Assembly (NCBI RefSeq): GCF_964355755.1
Contig: NC_092671.1
Coordinates: forward strand, 19,866,001 to 19,930,000
Reading direction: 5' to 3'
DNA: 64,000 bases
From: Antedon mediterranea
Lineage: Eukaryota > Echinodermata > Crinoidea > Comatulida > Antedonidae
A program made the position numbers and the translations under genes. The notes beneath the pieces were generated by a model. It was not told the origin of the DNA and searched no databases. It worked only from the letters and a program-made list of their open reading frames with translations. Shown here in pieces: positions 35,501-47,635 of this stretch. How positions within the stretch are numbered: position 1 is the first letter of the stretch; each line of letters starts with the position of its first letter.

Positions 35501-36729
35501 TCGTGTACTGTTAATTACATGCGGGGTTCCTCAAGGAAGTATCCTTGGACCCCTTTTGTTCTTATGTTTTGTTAATGACATGGTAACTTGTATTGATCCT
35601 GATTGTAAACTCCTTCTATACGCTGATGACAGTGCAATTGTTTATTCACACAGAAATCCAGATATTATTTCTAAGAAGCTAGGGTCAACACTAGACTCCT
35701 TGTGTGATTGGCTTGTGGACAATAAATTAACAATTAACATGGATAAAACTGAATGTATACTATTTGGTTCTAAGAGAAAAACTAAAAATGTTAACAATTT
35801 TAATGTCTCAACAAACGGTAATAATATCTACACTAGTAATTGTGTCAAGTATCTGGGTATTGAAATAGATCAAAATTTAACGTGTTCTGAATATGCATGT
35901 AAAACCATTAAGAAAATAAATAATAGGCTTAAGTTTATATACCGTCAACGTAAGATACTAAGTTGTAAGAATCGTAAACTATTATGCTCTACTCTCATCC
36001 AATGTGTTTTTGATTATGCTGCATCTTCTTGGTTCTGTGGAACCAGTAAAGCTATCCAAAGAAAACTACAAATTGCTCAAAACAAAATGGTTAGACTCAT
36101 AAAAGGAGTTGAACCCAGAAGACATATAGGTGCTGATCAATTAGACGATTATGGATTGAATATCGAGTAAAGTTCTTGCAAATTAGCCAAGTTCATAAGA
36201 TATTTATGGGCAGAAGTGCTTCATACCTAAATGAAAACTTTCGTAGAGTTAATAACTTACATGGTCACTTCACTCGTGGTAGTAAATTCAACTTCGTTGT
36301 ACCTAAAGTCCAAGGCATAGAATGCAATACATTCTATTTTAATGCAATCAGAGAATGAAATAACCTTCCTGACTATATTAAACAAATTTCCAACACATCT
36401 AAATTTAAAACTGAATTGAAACAATATTTCAAAATTAAACATATAAGGCGAAAGTAAATGTGCGAGTTGTTATCGCACGACATACAGGGACAGTATAATA
36501 TAAGAGTATAATATGTGCGGGTAATGTTTGTGTTGTTAAATTTTTAGATTTAAAGGAAGAATTTGTGAAAATCAAAATTAAATCTATGGCAATGAAATAT
36601 ATTAAGATCATTGTTGTAGGAACAAAATAAACATCAGGTACGGATATTTGTTAGAAACTGTAACAACAATTTATTTAAAAACTTTCCAGATTTGACAATG
36701 GAACTAAAATTAAAATTGTAACTATTTAC

Positions 36730-36868
36730 CTGCACAGCCGTAAAGTTCCATTCTCAAAGCAGGCCAACTACTCCAATCATATGGATAAATACGAATATAT
36801 TGAGCATATACAGGAGAAGAAAAAGAATTGGTCACAACACCATCTCCGTCAGTATTTCCTGGAAACCT
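36730..36868 (-). CDS. Exon 12: C-terminal half of F5/8 type C (discoidin) domain
   Basis: Acceptor TTTTAG lies before AGGTTTCCAGG and donor CAG|GTAAAT ends it. The reading RFPGNTDGDGVVTNSF, then AQYIRIYPYDWSSWPALRME and LYGC, is the end of an F5/8C domain, including the closing Cys. With exon 11 it makes a complete domain of about 150 residues, entered and left in phase 1. F5/8C domains bind carbohydrate, phospholipid or matrix partners outside the cell. The intron to exon 11 is 4.6 kb and holds the RTE LINE. The intron after it is nearly 20 kb of nested elements. Confidence 0.9.
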
Positions 36869-36974
36869 CTAAAATTTATAAAATCATTTTTTTAAATATA
36901 TGGATATATTATCCCCCTAAAAGGTAATTTTTAAATTTTTCTTGCGGAATATGCCATTTTAATGCTACATAAAA

Positions 36975-39900
36975 AATAGGCCTGGGGGAGGGGTCTGATA
37001 AAAGAATACCCCCCACGAAAGCTCTGCGTGTCGTAAGAGGCGACTAAAGGAGGACTGCAGTAACAGCAGGGGGTCGGGCGCTGTTGGGTGGCACCAACAG
37101 GGTCATAAAACCGGCATATCCCCAAATACGTTCTGCAGTAGAGGCGAGTTTAGGCCGCCTCTAAATAGGCCTAGCCATGCCCTGCATTAGGCAGCAGTGA
37201 TGCAGTATGGGTGTCTCGGCGGAAGATCCATTTCTAGGACAACGGCAGACCTCAGCACACATTGTCAGGCAAGATGGTGATCCCATTTATGGCTGATAGA
37301 CTGCGGTGAAGAAGGCAACGGGAAACCACTTCACTATCATTTTTCCAAGAACAATTATGAAGTGTCACAATTCAAGAATGAAAGCTAACGGCGTAAAGGG
37401 GGTACATCCATCGTATGAAGGAGGATCCTCGCCCGGTAGGGTGACTCATGTGCGACAGGTGGAGCTTGACCGTCATCAAGCTACTGTCCGCAAGAGAAGT
37501 ACAATCAGACTAGGAACGTGGAATGTGAGGACCTTGTATCAAGATGGCAAACTTGAAAATGTTAAGCAGGAAATGATAAGACTCAATATCAATATATTAG
37601 GGATAAATGAAACTCATTGGACAAATAATGGTGAATTTATGATTGATAATTACAAGATGATTTACGCTGGAGGAGACAAACATGAAAAAGGTGTAGGGTT
37701 GCTTTTGGATGGTGATATGGCTAAATGTATGCTGGGCTATTGGTCTGTGAGTGAAAGAGTTATGCTGGTCAAACTGCAGGGACAACCCTTCAATATCTCT
37801 ATCATAGTGGTTTATGCACCTACAGCTGACAGCACAGATGAAGAGATAGATAACTTTTATGCGACCTTAGACCAGGCCAAATCCCAATGCAAATCAGATG
37901 AGATAAATTTCATCATGGGTGATCTGAATGCAAAGGTTGGCCATGAACAAGATGGAAACACAGTTGGAGAGCATGGGATGGGTGAAAGAAATGCGCGTGG
38001 CGACAGATGGGTGAACTGGTGTAAAGCTAAGGATATGACCATAACAATTACATGGTTTAAAGAGCATCCCAGACGAATATACACATGGAAGAGCCCTGGT
38101 GATGTGACGAGGAATCAGATTGACTACATTGCAGTAAACAGTAGGTGGAAAAGGGCAGTGACTCATGCAAAAACATATCCAGGGGCAGATTGTGGAAGTG
38201 ACCACATTCCAGTGGTTTGCACACTTCAATCAAAGTTAAAAAAGGTGAAGAAAGCCAAAAATGTACAGAAATTAGACTTTGAGCAGCTAAACAGTCCGGA
38301 GATCCGTTTGGAATATTCCATTCAAGTGAGGAATAAGTTTGACATCCTTGTAGATGAAGGTGAAGAGATTACGTGGGATGCAATGAGAGACATCCTTGTT
38401 GAGACAGCCAAAGAATCCTTACCTAAGAAAGAGAGAAGAAGGAAGAACAAATGGTTGTCGGAAGAGATACTATCAATGATGAGGGATAGACAGAAGATTA
38501 GTAGTAGATCAAGTAAAGAATATAAAGATCTAGATAGAGAAATTAAGCAAAAGTGCAGGGAGGCAAAAGAAAAGTGGCTTAACACACAGTGTGAGGAGAT
38601 TGAGAGTGGACTAGAGAACAACAACCACAAGATTTATCAGAGACCTAATGAGATCACTGGAAGGAAGTCTGGCTGCTCAAACTCTGGAACAATGCTTGTT
38701 GAAAAGACTGATATTTTGAAAAGATGGACAGAGTATATCGGGGAGCTGTTTTTTGATGTTAGACAAGCAATGCCAAGCTTTCCTGACTCAGAAGAAGGAC
38801 CACAGATCTTGAAAGCAGAAGTATGAACAGCAATCAAGAGGTTGAGGAAGAATAAGGCGGCAGGACCGGATGGTGTAGTCATCGAGATGATTGAGGCATT
38901 AGAAGAGTATGAAGTGGAAAAGTTAACTGAAGTGATCAATAAGATATACGAGGATGGAAGCTTCCCTGAGGACTTGAGTAAGTCCATTTTTATTGCCCTT
39001 CCGAAGAAACCAGGTGCTGTAGAATGTGAAAAACATCGTACAATCAGCCTCATGAGTCATGTCACCAAGATCATTCTGAGGATACTACTTATGAGAGCAA
39101 GAAGCAGATTAAAACCAGAGATTGGGAGTGAGCAGTTTGGTTTTGTAAAGGATTCAGGCACCAGGAATGCCATCTTTGTGATAAGAATGATAACTGAAAG
39201 GGCAGTGGAGATGCAGAAAGATGTATACATGTGTTTCATAGACTACACCAAGGCATTTGACAAAGTAAAGCATGAGCAGCTATTTCAAGAACTTAGCAAG
39301 CTTGACCTACATGGAAAGGATCTTAGATTGTTGCAAAATTTGTACTGGAAACAGACTGCATGCATGAGAGTAGATGGGGAGTGCAGTGACTACACAAGTA
39401 TTGGAAGAGGAGTGAGACAGGGCTGTGTAATGTCACCAGACTTGTTTAACTACTATAGCGAGTTGATCTTGAGGGAGCTAGATAATGAGAAGGGTTTGAG
39501 AATTTGTGGTAGAAATATTACAAACATCAGATATGCAGATCACACAGTTCTACTGGCAGAGTCAGCTGAAGATCTCCAAAGGTTGCTGGATGTGGTTGTA
39601 GTAGAGAGCGAAAAGATGGGTCTGTCTATAAATTGTAGTAAGACAGAGTGTTTAGTAGTGTCAAAAAAGGAGAGTCCAACGTGTAACCTTCAAGCAGGAG
39701 ACCAGTTAATTCAGCAGGTATCCTCTTTTAACTATCTTGGGAGCAAAATAACAGATGATGCCAGGTGTGTAACGGAGATAAAGAGAAGGATAGTCCTTGC
39801 GAAATCCGCATTTGGAGAAATGGAGAATATCTTGAAGAACTGTGCGATGAGTATGGAAACCAGGTTGCGTGTATTAAACTGCTACATCTATCCTGTGCTG

Positions 39901-40400
39901 ATGTATGGAAGTGAAGCTTGGTCAATCACAACTGACCTCAGAAAAAGATTGGAAAGCTGTGAGATGTGGTTTCTAAGGAGAATGATGAGAATTCCATGGA
40001 CAGATAGAGTTAGTAATGAAGATGTATTGATAAGAGCTGGAGTATGCAGGAAACTACTGAAGGATATTAGGATTAGACAGATGAGATTCATGGGACATGT
40101 GTTGAGGAAGGGAGGTCTGGAGAACTTGGCATTAACGGGGAAAATAGAAGGAAGAAGGAGCAGGGGGAGGAAAAGAGTCACTTGGTTGGCCAGCATAGCT
40201 GAATGGATTCGGAATAGAGGCGAGAATACCAAAGAAGTGGAGTTGCTGAATATGGCAATAGACAGAGAATTGTGGCACATGTCAACATGATCGCCAAAGT
40301 CTCATGATATGGCACTTCGAGAGAGAGAATGCCACATAATGGTTATTCACTTGAAAAATTCCTTGAACAAAATGTAATTTAAAGCAATATATACTAACTG
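36975..40400 (+). mobile_element. RTE-type LINE, nearly full length
   Basis: The stretch before the ORF has the conserved 5' region of this LINE group, including GGCAACGGGAAACCACTTCA at 37315. One long ORF follows and then a short 3' UTR with no poly-A. It sits in the intron that splits the F5/8C domain, in antisense to the gene. Element ends are approximate and I could not fix a target duplication. Confidence 0.8.
37306..40290 (+). pseudogene. RTE LINE polyprotein: EEP endonuclease and RT, one stop and altered YADD
   Basis: The frame is open over about 995 codons except for one TGA at 38824-38826. The first part carries an EEP endonuclease: RLGTWNVRTLYQDGK, GINETHW, IIVVYAPTAD, IMGDLNAKVG, NQIDYIAV and GSDHIPVV. 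The second carries RT: KNKAAGPDGV, FGFVKDSGTRNAIF, CFIDYTKAFDKV, GVRQGCVMSPDLF and IRYADHTVLLA, then a CCHC-less thumb and tail (YGSEAWSI, FLRRMMRIPW). The catalytic YADD box reads YADH, so the second aspartate is lost and the copy cannot polymerise. Databases often mislabel such EEP parts as craniofacial development protein 2. The stop could come from CGA by CpG decay. Confidence 0.92.
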
Positions 40401-41472
40401 TCATACAATCGTTTTTTTGTTAAACTGTTTCTTTTGTCTTGTTATAATATAAGTGAAATAATAATTTTTTTTTATTTTTTACGGAAGTTAATAACTTTAT
40501 TTAAACTGCAAAATGGCCTATTCAAAATCTGATTAATCTTCATTCTTCATTTTTTGGGGGACAATATAAATCTTTAAATTAATTTATGATTATTCACAAC
40601 TATTGGAAATGGGAAAATATTTTCCGCGCGGGGTGAACTGTAAAAGACAATTTGGTTAAAATTTCTTGATCACATTTGCCGTTTTTGTAAACGTACATAC
40701 TATGCTAATGTTGTGTTATGATTGTTATTCAAAATAATGTATGTAGGTAAATGAACAGTGGAGTATAATCCAACAAATTAAAAAAAAACAAGGATGAATT
40801 AAAATAACATTTTGAATAAGTAAGGCAAATTCAATGTCGCTTATACAATAAATAAACAACTAATTGTAGGCCTGATCCCGGAAAAACAATACCTTCATCC
40901 TATTTAGAACCCAGTGATAAAGGAGTGTAAATTAAAAAAAAACCTAACTACAAACAAGGCGCGTAGTGGAACGGTGGCATTGTGGTTGACATACTTGCTT
41001 ATCGATGCAAAGGTCCTTGGTTCAAATTCCTTCTGAATTATTTTATGACGGCCAAAAAAATGCACCCAGTATTGTACATACTTTAGTTTTGATGTTTCGT
41101 GTTGAGCCAAAATACAGGAAATCGGGATGGCAACTCTTGTTTTAACTACTATATTATATTTAATATTGTTACAAGAATTTTAAATTCATTACTTCAACAA
41201 TCAAACTGCAAAGCAGTGTTAAATAATATTATGATTAATTCAATATTGTTTAATCTCATCTAATTAAGAATAGGCTATCTGCTCGAGATAATCAAAGTTA
41301 TATAATGTGACATGAATCAAATTACTGCTTTTCAATTTGTTGTCAATTGTTCAGTTTTTCCTAATATAATTGTTCAATTAAAACGATTGTGTCATTGGCT
41401 TATGGTTTCCTCTTGGCCTTTTTTGCCAACTACTGTATTTAATAATAACACATTTTATTGTTAAATACTTAC
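40401..41472. other. Intron remainder with a tRNA-like sequence
   Basis: At 40955-41040, GCGTAGTGGAACGGTGGCAT and GGTTCAAATTC form A- and B-box-like blocks on the plus strand, again a SINE head or tRNA relic. The rest is AT-rich and has no gene. Confidence 0.45.
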
Positions 41473-41783
41473 TCCGCCACCTACAGCCGTTATTTCAATA
41501 AAGTTATTGCCATCAGTGCTGTATTTTACGTTGTATTCCGTTACTCTTTCACTAAGTCCTCCTGATCCTTGAGTAGCCACTTGAGATACTTGTGATAAGC
41601 TACCAAGATAAACTTGGATATAGTCAGTGCTATCTTTTGTTGCAGGTGCCCAATAACCACTGCCGTGAAGTCTTCCCTTATACGGATGATTTTTTTGACT
41701 GCCGGTGTTATAGAAACTTGATGCAGTCATTTGACTATTAGGAATTCTACCATTCTCAATTCCAAGATCATTGTTGCAAGATT
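41473..41783 (-). CDS. Exon 11: N-terminal half of F5/8 type C domain
   Basis: Acceptor TTTCAG lies before AATCTTGCAAC and donor GGA|GTAAGT ends it. The reading SCNNDLGIENGRIPNSQ, then MTASSFY, HGSGYWAPATKD, YIQVYLGSLSQVSQVATQG and TEYNVKYSTDG, is the first two-thirds of an F5/8C domain with the opening Cys. Entry is phase 1 and exit is phase 0, and both fit the neighbours. The preceding exon (58089) lies 16.3 kb upstream. Confidence 0.92.
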
Positions 41784-42384
41784 CTGAAAGTAAAAATTTA
41801 GTTTAGTTGCATTTTATAAGCCACATATTAAGCCTACTAAACCAAACCAGCTGCTAGGCCTAATTCGTGATTTGGGGCATTTGCAATGGTGAAGAAATCA
41901 ATTTGTTTTGTGTTTTATCATGGTATTATAAAAGCAGTGCATATATAACATAATTATGCATTCGGTAAAGAGGGAAGAGTGAAATTTTTTCTGGGTAAAT
42001 CAACAAGTACATAGTAATCCACAATTGAAGGTATTTTTAAAAACATATTAGTTTTGCAACAGCACGACCATTATTGTCAGTATTAAATAAAATAGTAGCA
42101 TACACCTTACCCCCTATAGTTATTTGGAGAAAAGCCGAAAGAAAAACACAGACGAATTTCCAACAGTTCATAATTATTTAAAAAAAAAATCCAACTACGA
42201 CAATGTTCCGTCTGTTGACAATAGGCCTAAACGAATACTGATATACCAATTTCTTATAACACGACACTAAATAACTGATGCATGCAAACAGACGGTACTG
42301 TGATCGTAAGTTCTAAACGGCACTGCGTTCGTGTTTCCAAATCATCTATTCAATAAACGTGCTGCAAAAGAAGGCAATCTAAAG
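41784..42384. other. Intronic stretch, nothing firm
   Basis: AT-rich intron. On the minus strand near 42400-42580 an uninterrupted stretch reads FDLSIIENDLTIIERELL, of coiled-coil-like composition. It has no splice or family support and overlaps the repeat that begins at 42385. Confidence 0.35.
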
Positions 42385-43095
42385 GTGATTCCCACCCCAC
42401 GTTCCTTATTCAATTTTATTACGGTTTTACACAATATATTTTTGTGTTTAATATCATACAATCTATCTTGTTCAACCTCTAGAATTTCTATACGGAATTG
42501 TCTTAATAATTCTCTTTCTATAATTGTTAAATCATTTTCAATTATGGAAAGGTCAAACCAGACCTTCTTAAAGTCACCAATCCCAACACGTTATTATCAC
42601 CCCATCTCACTCATGAACCAAAATGTGTAAAAACATTGTAGTGTGTCAATACATAAAATAAGACAAAATATCAGGTCCGAAAGGTCAACTGCCCTTAACA
42701 TATCCCATGTCCCGTTAATTTCAAACAATGTCATCCATACACAAATCGGTAAAACATATTATAGTACATCATCACATACCAAAAAATAAGCAACTGACAA
42801 AATACCACGTTGTAAAGAGCATCTCATAGTTCCAATGATTAAACACAAACATATATTATGTAATAAAATTGAATAAGGCACGTGGGGTGGGGAAGGTGTG
42901 CCGGGGTAGACAGGAATGGAACTGTAAGAGGCTCTGACATGACCTTTACAACGTGGTATTTTGTCAGTTTCTGAATTTTTGGTATGTGATGACGTATGTT
43001 TTTACCGATTTTGGTATGGATGAGGTGGGTTGAAATTAATGTGAAGGGGGATATTTTGTCAGTTGGATTTTTCTTTCTGACACACTACATTAAAT
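42385..43095. repeat. Foldback repeat with nested inverted arms
   Basis: 42640-42830 pairs with 42940-43090, for example TGACAAAATACCACGTTGTA against TACAACGTGGTATTTTGTCA, around a 110-bp spacer. 42390-42450 pairs with 42842-42900 (TTGAATAAGG.ACGTGGGGTG). No protein is seen. Confidence 0.8.
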
Positions 43096-43119
43096 TAACG
43101 TGTTTGGAAAGGGATATAA

Positions 43120-44545
43120 TAGATAGGCAGCCAAGAGGCATTTGGTTAGATGGCCGAGGTACCAATATCTGACTATGTAAGTGTGTAGGGGTTACCTAAA
43201 GTCAAAGAAAATGTGAGTCTGCCGGGCACCACCACGTAGGCCTTCAAAATAGTACCAGATAGACGAGAGGATATCACCTAATTTCACCAAACGACAGACA
43301 TTTTACCCGCTGCAATAAGCCCACCAGACTGGCGGCGGTACCAGTTAGATGAGACACCTAATTTTACCACCATGAGATGCCTATTAACATCCTTATAACA
43401 AATTCACAAACAACAGACAATGGGCCCACCAGACCCTTCTATACGGAGAGGGCCTGGAAATAGGGATAGTTGAGTTCAAATACCAAACGGGTAACGACAG
43501 ACTAATTGTCCGCTGCACCGAAAGTACCAGACACCCTTAAGTTTGAGTAGAGACCCTCCCTTTTCCCCAACTATTGAGGCTATCTTACATTTTTAGATAC
43601 CACCAGCAACCAATGTTATATGACCTAGCACATTGTAAGGAATACCAAAAGACCTACTGTAGAGTTACAGTCCACCTCTACTTCACTGCCTTGAACCTGA
43701 CAGCCCCTTACCACCCCCGCTTCCCCCAAATAGAGACCTACTCACATTGTAAGGAATATAAAATGAACTATTACAGATTACAGTACCTACTGTATATACT
43801 TTACTGCCTAAGTTCTATCATCCCCATTTGAATATAAGGTACTTAGCTCATCTGGACTGTCCTTTGCAGGTATTAGAATATAAATACCAATATTCCCGCA
43901 AAAAATCAAAACAAAAACAAGTTTAATTGAATAAAGTATATCAGTGCAATAATCTATTTGCAAATTAGAAATAAATAAAAATTAAAAGCATTATAAAGGA
44001 AAAAATGTATATAAGCTAAATAATAAAATCTCATGTTGATATAAAGTTTGCGTTACACCACGTATATTAGTTCAGAAAAGAACTGTTAAGTTTCTTGACG
44101 TTTCGATCAATATGCGTTGATTGTCCTCAGGAGTGAGGACACAATAATTGTATCACAACACATTTCCAATTAGACTGAATATAAATGTATACCTTATGAT
44201 CAATTTGAGACCAAAATTACCTTGCTGTGACCAGTTTTTGTCAAGATTGAAAGACTTATTGGTGTTTTCACATGACCTTTTGACCTTTCGCCACATTTCC
44301 AAAATGTGTAACCAAGCCAAAATTGATTCTTTGACCACCCTAAACCAATTTCTGAAGTCAAATTCTCTGGACCTAAAAGGGCATACAAAAGTTGGTCTAG
44401 CTACTAGAGTAGAGTAGTTTTACAGAAATAACCTACTCGACATACACCCATTTTTATTTACTTTTGGTAACCCTCTACACCATATAGTTAGATATTGGTA
44501 CCTAGTTTATCTAACCAAATGTCTCTGGGCTGCCGGTCTATAACT
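43120..44545. repeat. Inverted repeat, 80-bp arms 1.3 kb apart
   Basis: GGCATTTGGTTAGATGGCCGAGGTACCAATAT and the neighbouring bases near 43138-43200 are the diverged inverse of 44465-44545 (GGTAACCCTCTACACCATAT ... GGCTGCC). Between them, short similar units such as ACATTGTAAGGAATA (43632 and 43745) recur. This extends the foldback cluster that starts at 42385. Confidence 0.65.
44097..44130 (-). ncRNA. Hammerhead-like relic, Penelope type
   Basis: The minus strand reads CTGAGGA, a 19-base stem-loop with ATCAA/TTGAT, then GAAACGTC. CUGANGA and GAAA boxes and a GUC site are present, but the first stem II pair is C-C and no stem I can be drawn. Probably the relic of a Penelope end. No RT remains nearby. 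Confidence 0.35.
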
Positions 44546-46918
44546 TTAAAGGGGGCTGACATGGCCTTTCCGACCTGAGAGTTTTTGTACTCACACACTT
44601 CTATGTTTGTAAAATGTTTGTCAATAGGTAAGATGGGTGAAATAAACCGTCTTTGGAGACTAGACCTGACCCACGATGTCAGGCGGAAACTTGTTTAAAT
44701 GTTTTGGTAGTTTTAACAACATCAAGGAGTCAAACCTTCTGTGTGGTATGGGGTGAAATCATATGTTACGGACTCTTGGCCTAATTGTACAGTATACTGT
44801 AGAATATTTGATTGTTATAAAGGGAATTATTCTATTGTGATCATGTAATTATACCGTATTTATTCGAATAAACACTCCGCTTTGAATAAACGCCGTTAAT
44901 AAACAGCAATCACTCCATAGAACTAGAAGGCATTATTTGATTTTACATGTTACCATATAATATAAAGCCTCCTTCGAATAAAAGACCATTTAAACCCTCC
45001 CGAACACTAACTTTGAATAAAACGGTATATGAAGATGGTTAGTGTATTAAGATCTTTAGAATACATATTATTAATTGATCAGTAACAACATTCAGTTAAT
45101 GTGTAATATTTTGTTATCGGCCTAAGAGTAATAATTATAATAATATAATAATTGCTATAGCGCACATAACAAGTGCGCTCAACCACATACTGTAGCTGAT
45201 TTATGATCCGATTTCTTTTATTTATCCATTCATTTCATATGCATCAGAAAAGAGGTGTGATTTTAATGCTTTTTTAAAAAGAATGAATTGTATGGAGATA
45301 ACTAATCCGTTCAGGAACAGTATTCGAAAGACGTGGAACATCAACCGAAAAAGCTCGATCTCAAACACCGGTGTCTCAAGCGACGAGTGATACGATTTTA
45401 AACGTAATTTTTTATTTGATCGAAAATTACAGATGGAAGAATATAAGCTTAGCATATCAGTTACATTTTCAAGAACTGTTCCATTGATAGCTTTAAAAAC
45501 CACCTTTGTTTACAATTCTACATTTAATACGGTAGGCAACCAGTGAAACTCCTTTAAGGTGCCTGTGATGAGAAGTTAGTAACAACTCGTGCAGCCGCAT
45601 CTTGTATGAGCTGGAGTCTATGCAGTTGTTTATTAGACCAAATAACAACGAATTACCAGGGAGTTGTTTACAACTCCCTGGAATTACACAACATTATGAC
45701 ACACCCAGACGCAAGCTGACAAGCTGTTGGTCAGCGGCTGCAGGATTTAAATTATATTTTCAAGTCAATTGATAATTCACTCCGTGTCATTGTGGTTTTA
45801 AACGATAGATAAATCATCAGCATAAAACATGATAGGCATATAAACAGTATTTCTAGGAATAGAATTATTTCCAGGATTTAAAATGAATTAGGCTAATACG
45901 TGGTAATCCGTCTATGGTCTAGACGCTAATTTAAAATTTAAGGCTTCAGTGTTTTCCAGTGAGTATCCATCAATCAAATGTGGGTGCCTTTACGTGAACT
46001 ACAATTTGTTTTAGTAATTAACTCATTATTTATGCTATTTTATTAATTACCTAATACAATATGGGTGCGATTCAATGTTACTATAGGAGGCAAGCTGGTA
46101 CAAGGATGAGGTGTGACACGTCTTTAATGTATTATCGATTATTTCAAACACATGTTATAGATGATAGATGAGATACAAACTCGATCATATACATTATATC
46201 TGTATCACAAGTTATCTAGCGTTACATCACCTTGTTCCTTTAATATTCAAATTATCTATCTTGAAAAGAAGGCCATTGGGCTTGAATTTGAGATGGGCAT
46301 TCTTTTCGAAAAGACGCCCAGTGGCTAGGTTTTACAGTATGTTCTTTCTTGAATCGAACAATAGCACGATTTCTTAAAGTCCCATTCCCATGTCTTTTAG
46401 ATCTAATTTCAGGTCACAAACTACATTTAATGTTAAAATAAATACTATAATGGTCCTATTGCGATAAATAGTTTCGTCTTTAACCGATTAAAAATGTGAA
46501 AAGTAAGTTGATCCTAATAATTTGAGCGGCCCGCTATAAATACCAACAAGCATTGCGCGCGTATCGGTATTTTTGTTTTTCTTTTCTGATTCACCTACTT
46601 TTGATCGATCGTGAAGACAAAACAAACAGAAGAATCATAACTTTTAAGCATAAATACCGGGTTCCCCCAATTTGGCAAAAACAGGAAGAAAATTAATGTA
46701 GTAACTAGAAAACGTCAGGCTAGGCCTATAGCTAGCCTACGAAGTTCGTACGTTACTACTCTCTACAAGCTAAGCTTACAAAACTAAGCTACTACTATAG
46801 ATAGTGCATTGTTTCTCTATTTTTATCATTATTAACTATAAAACGTACATTTAAGACAAGGAATGACCTTGTTTAATGTTTGTAAAGTGATGTGAGTTTG
46901 GAAAAAGAGAACAAACTA
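44546..46918. other. Intronic stretch with LINE relic and AATAAACGCC-type repeat
   Basis: 44855-45010 holds CCGTATTTATTCGAATAAAC and repeated GAATAAA(C/A) units, with a relative at 55590-55900. The LINE relic at 45222-45530 is listed separately. 45530-46918 shows no gene. A block near 46255-46330 (TTTTCGAAAAGACGCCC) resembles 53150-53400. Confidence 0.45.
45222..45530 (-). pseudogene. LINE C-terminal relic
   Basis: The minus-strand reading VFKAINGTVLENVTDMLSLY, then LRLKSYHSSLETPVFE and FKKALKSHLFSDAYE, matches the C-terminal tail of CR1/L2/Jockey-type LINEs. The pattern is LRS..., F..P.LWN, FK..LK.HLF. Several frame losses are visible, and everything upstream is missing. An AT-rich tail near 45130-45160 may be its 3' end. 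Confidence 0.65.
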
Positions 46919-47583
46919 CAGTTTGGTCTCTACAGGCCTGTTTCGTGAGTCGTGCAACTCACTCATCAGGAGACTTCAATAAAAAAAATCATATATTGTA
47001 TGTAATGGGTCTTTAATTAATATAGTTTTATATTGATTTATGTGTAGTTTTATATTTACTGGTGATCATTAGGCCTCATAGAATTCTTCATAGGAACAAG
47101 ATTTAATTCTCACACTAAATGTTAGTCTACCCAACTATATAATTTAATTAATAATAATGGACGCATTTTTATTCCCCACTTGCAAGTCCAAAATGTGAAT
47201 TAAATAACATTCGAAAATAACTGTTTCTATGTTTCAGCCCACAATTTTTACAGTTTGAGCTACTATGTTTGCCAATTTTCCGACGAGTTGAAATATTCCT
47301 ATTATATTATTAACCGCCAGACGCATATGTTGCTTCTCACGAAACGACTTGTTGGTTATTACTTATATTGATTTTATTTGTAGTTTAATGTTATGTTTAC
47401 CAGTGACCATTGTGGGTCTTATAGAATTCCTGGTATGAAATTATGATTATCAATAAGCTTGAAGCTACCAAGGATGCATATAATATTTAAATAGCCGGCA
47501 AATTAATTAATAACAATAGACACGTTTTTACCAGTTTTCCCCAACTTACATGATCAAAATGTGTAATTTTATTTCCAGATATA
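46919..47583 (-). repeat. 332-bp tandem repeat, two units, retrozyme-like
   Basis: Unit 1 (46919-47250) and unit 2 (47251-47583) align with many substitutions. Examples are CAGTTTGGTCTCTACAGGCCTG with CAGTTTGAGCTACTATGTTTG, TATTGATTTATGTGTAGTTTTA with TATTGATTTTATTTGTAGTTTA, and a shared TTAATTAATAA(T/C)AATGGACGC-like block. Unit 1 carries a complete hammerhead ribozyme motif, and unit 2 has it decayed. Tandem units of about 300-400 bp with type I hammerheads are the hallmark of animal retrozymes, non-coding elements that spread as circular RNA. Confidence 0.65.
46925..46975 (-). ncRNA. Type I hammerhead ribozyme motif
   Basis: Read on the minus strand, stem I 5' strand GTCTC (46970-46974) is followed by CTGATGA (46963-46969). 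Stem II GTGAGT/ACTCAC with a 6-base loop (46945-46962) comes next, then GAAA (46941-46944). A self-complementary stem III ACAGG/CCTGT follows, then the cleavage base A at 46931 and stem I 3' strand GAGAC (46926-46930). Every conserved core base is present, and stems I and II pair exactly. Stem III has no loop, which in known cases favours cleavage as a dimer, as in tandem-repeat transcripts. Confidence 0.8.
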
Positions 47584-47635
47584 TTTAAAAAGATAGATGA
47601 TTCTAACTAATTGAGTATCCGGTAAAACTACCCCA

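Larger units (their letters stand above)
29895..36460 (+). pseudogene. L2/Jockey-like LINE, decayed and twice interrupted
   Basis: 29895-31502 encodes an EEP endonuclease: HILHLNTRSMIPKL, ISETWIDDSV, RDRKGGGVCTYI and VVGDFNV, with frameshifts near 30300, 30480 and beyond. 32226-32597 encodes the RT start: GNYRPIS, YQSGFRAAFSTDTC and DLKKAFDTVDH. 35491-36170 encodes CGVPQGSILGPLLF, LLLYADDSAIVY and the thumb. A tail with FKTELKQYF ends near 36456. The element copies itself by target-primed reverse transcription. It is broken by a TIR element (31503-32225), by a CR1-like LINE (about 32598-35490) and by many small frameshifts. Confidence 0.9.

Noticed and set aside
37306-38826. Host gene similar to craniofacial development protein 2
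   Set aside because: That label is a common misannotation of RTE endonuclease domains. RT follows in the same frame after one stop.
40955-41040. Functional tRNA gene
   Set aside because: A- and B-box-like blocks are present but no acceptor stem or anticodon arm can be folded. More likely a SINE head.
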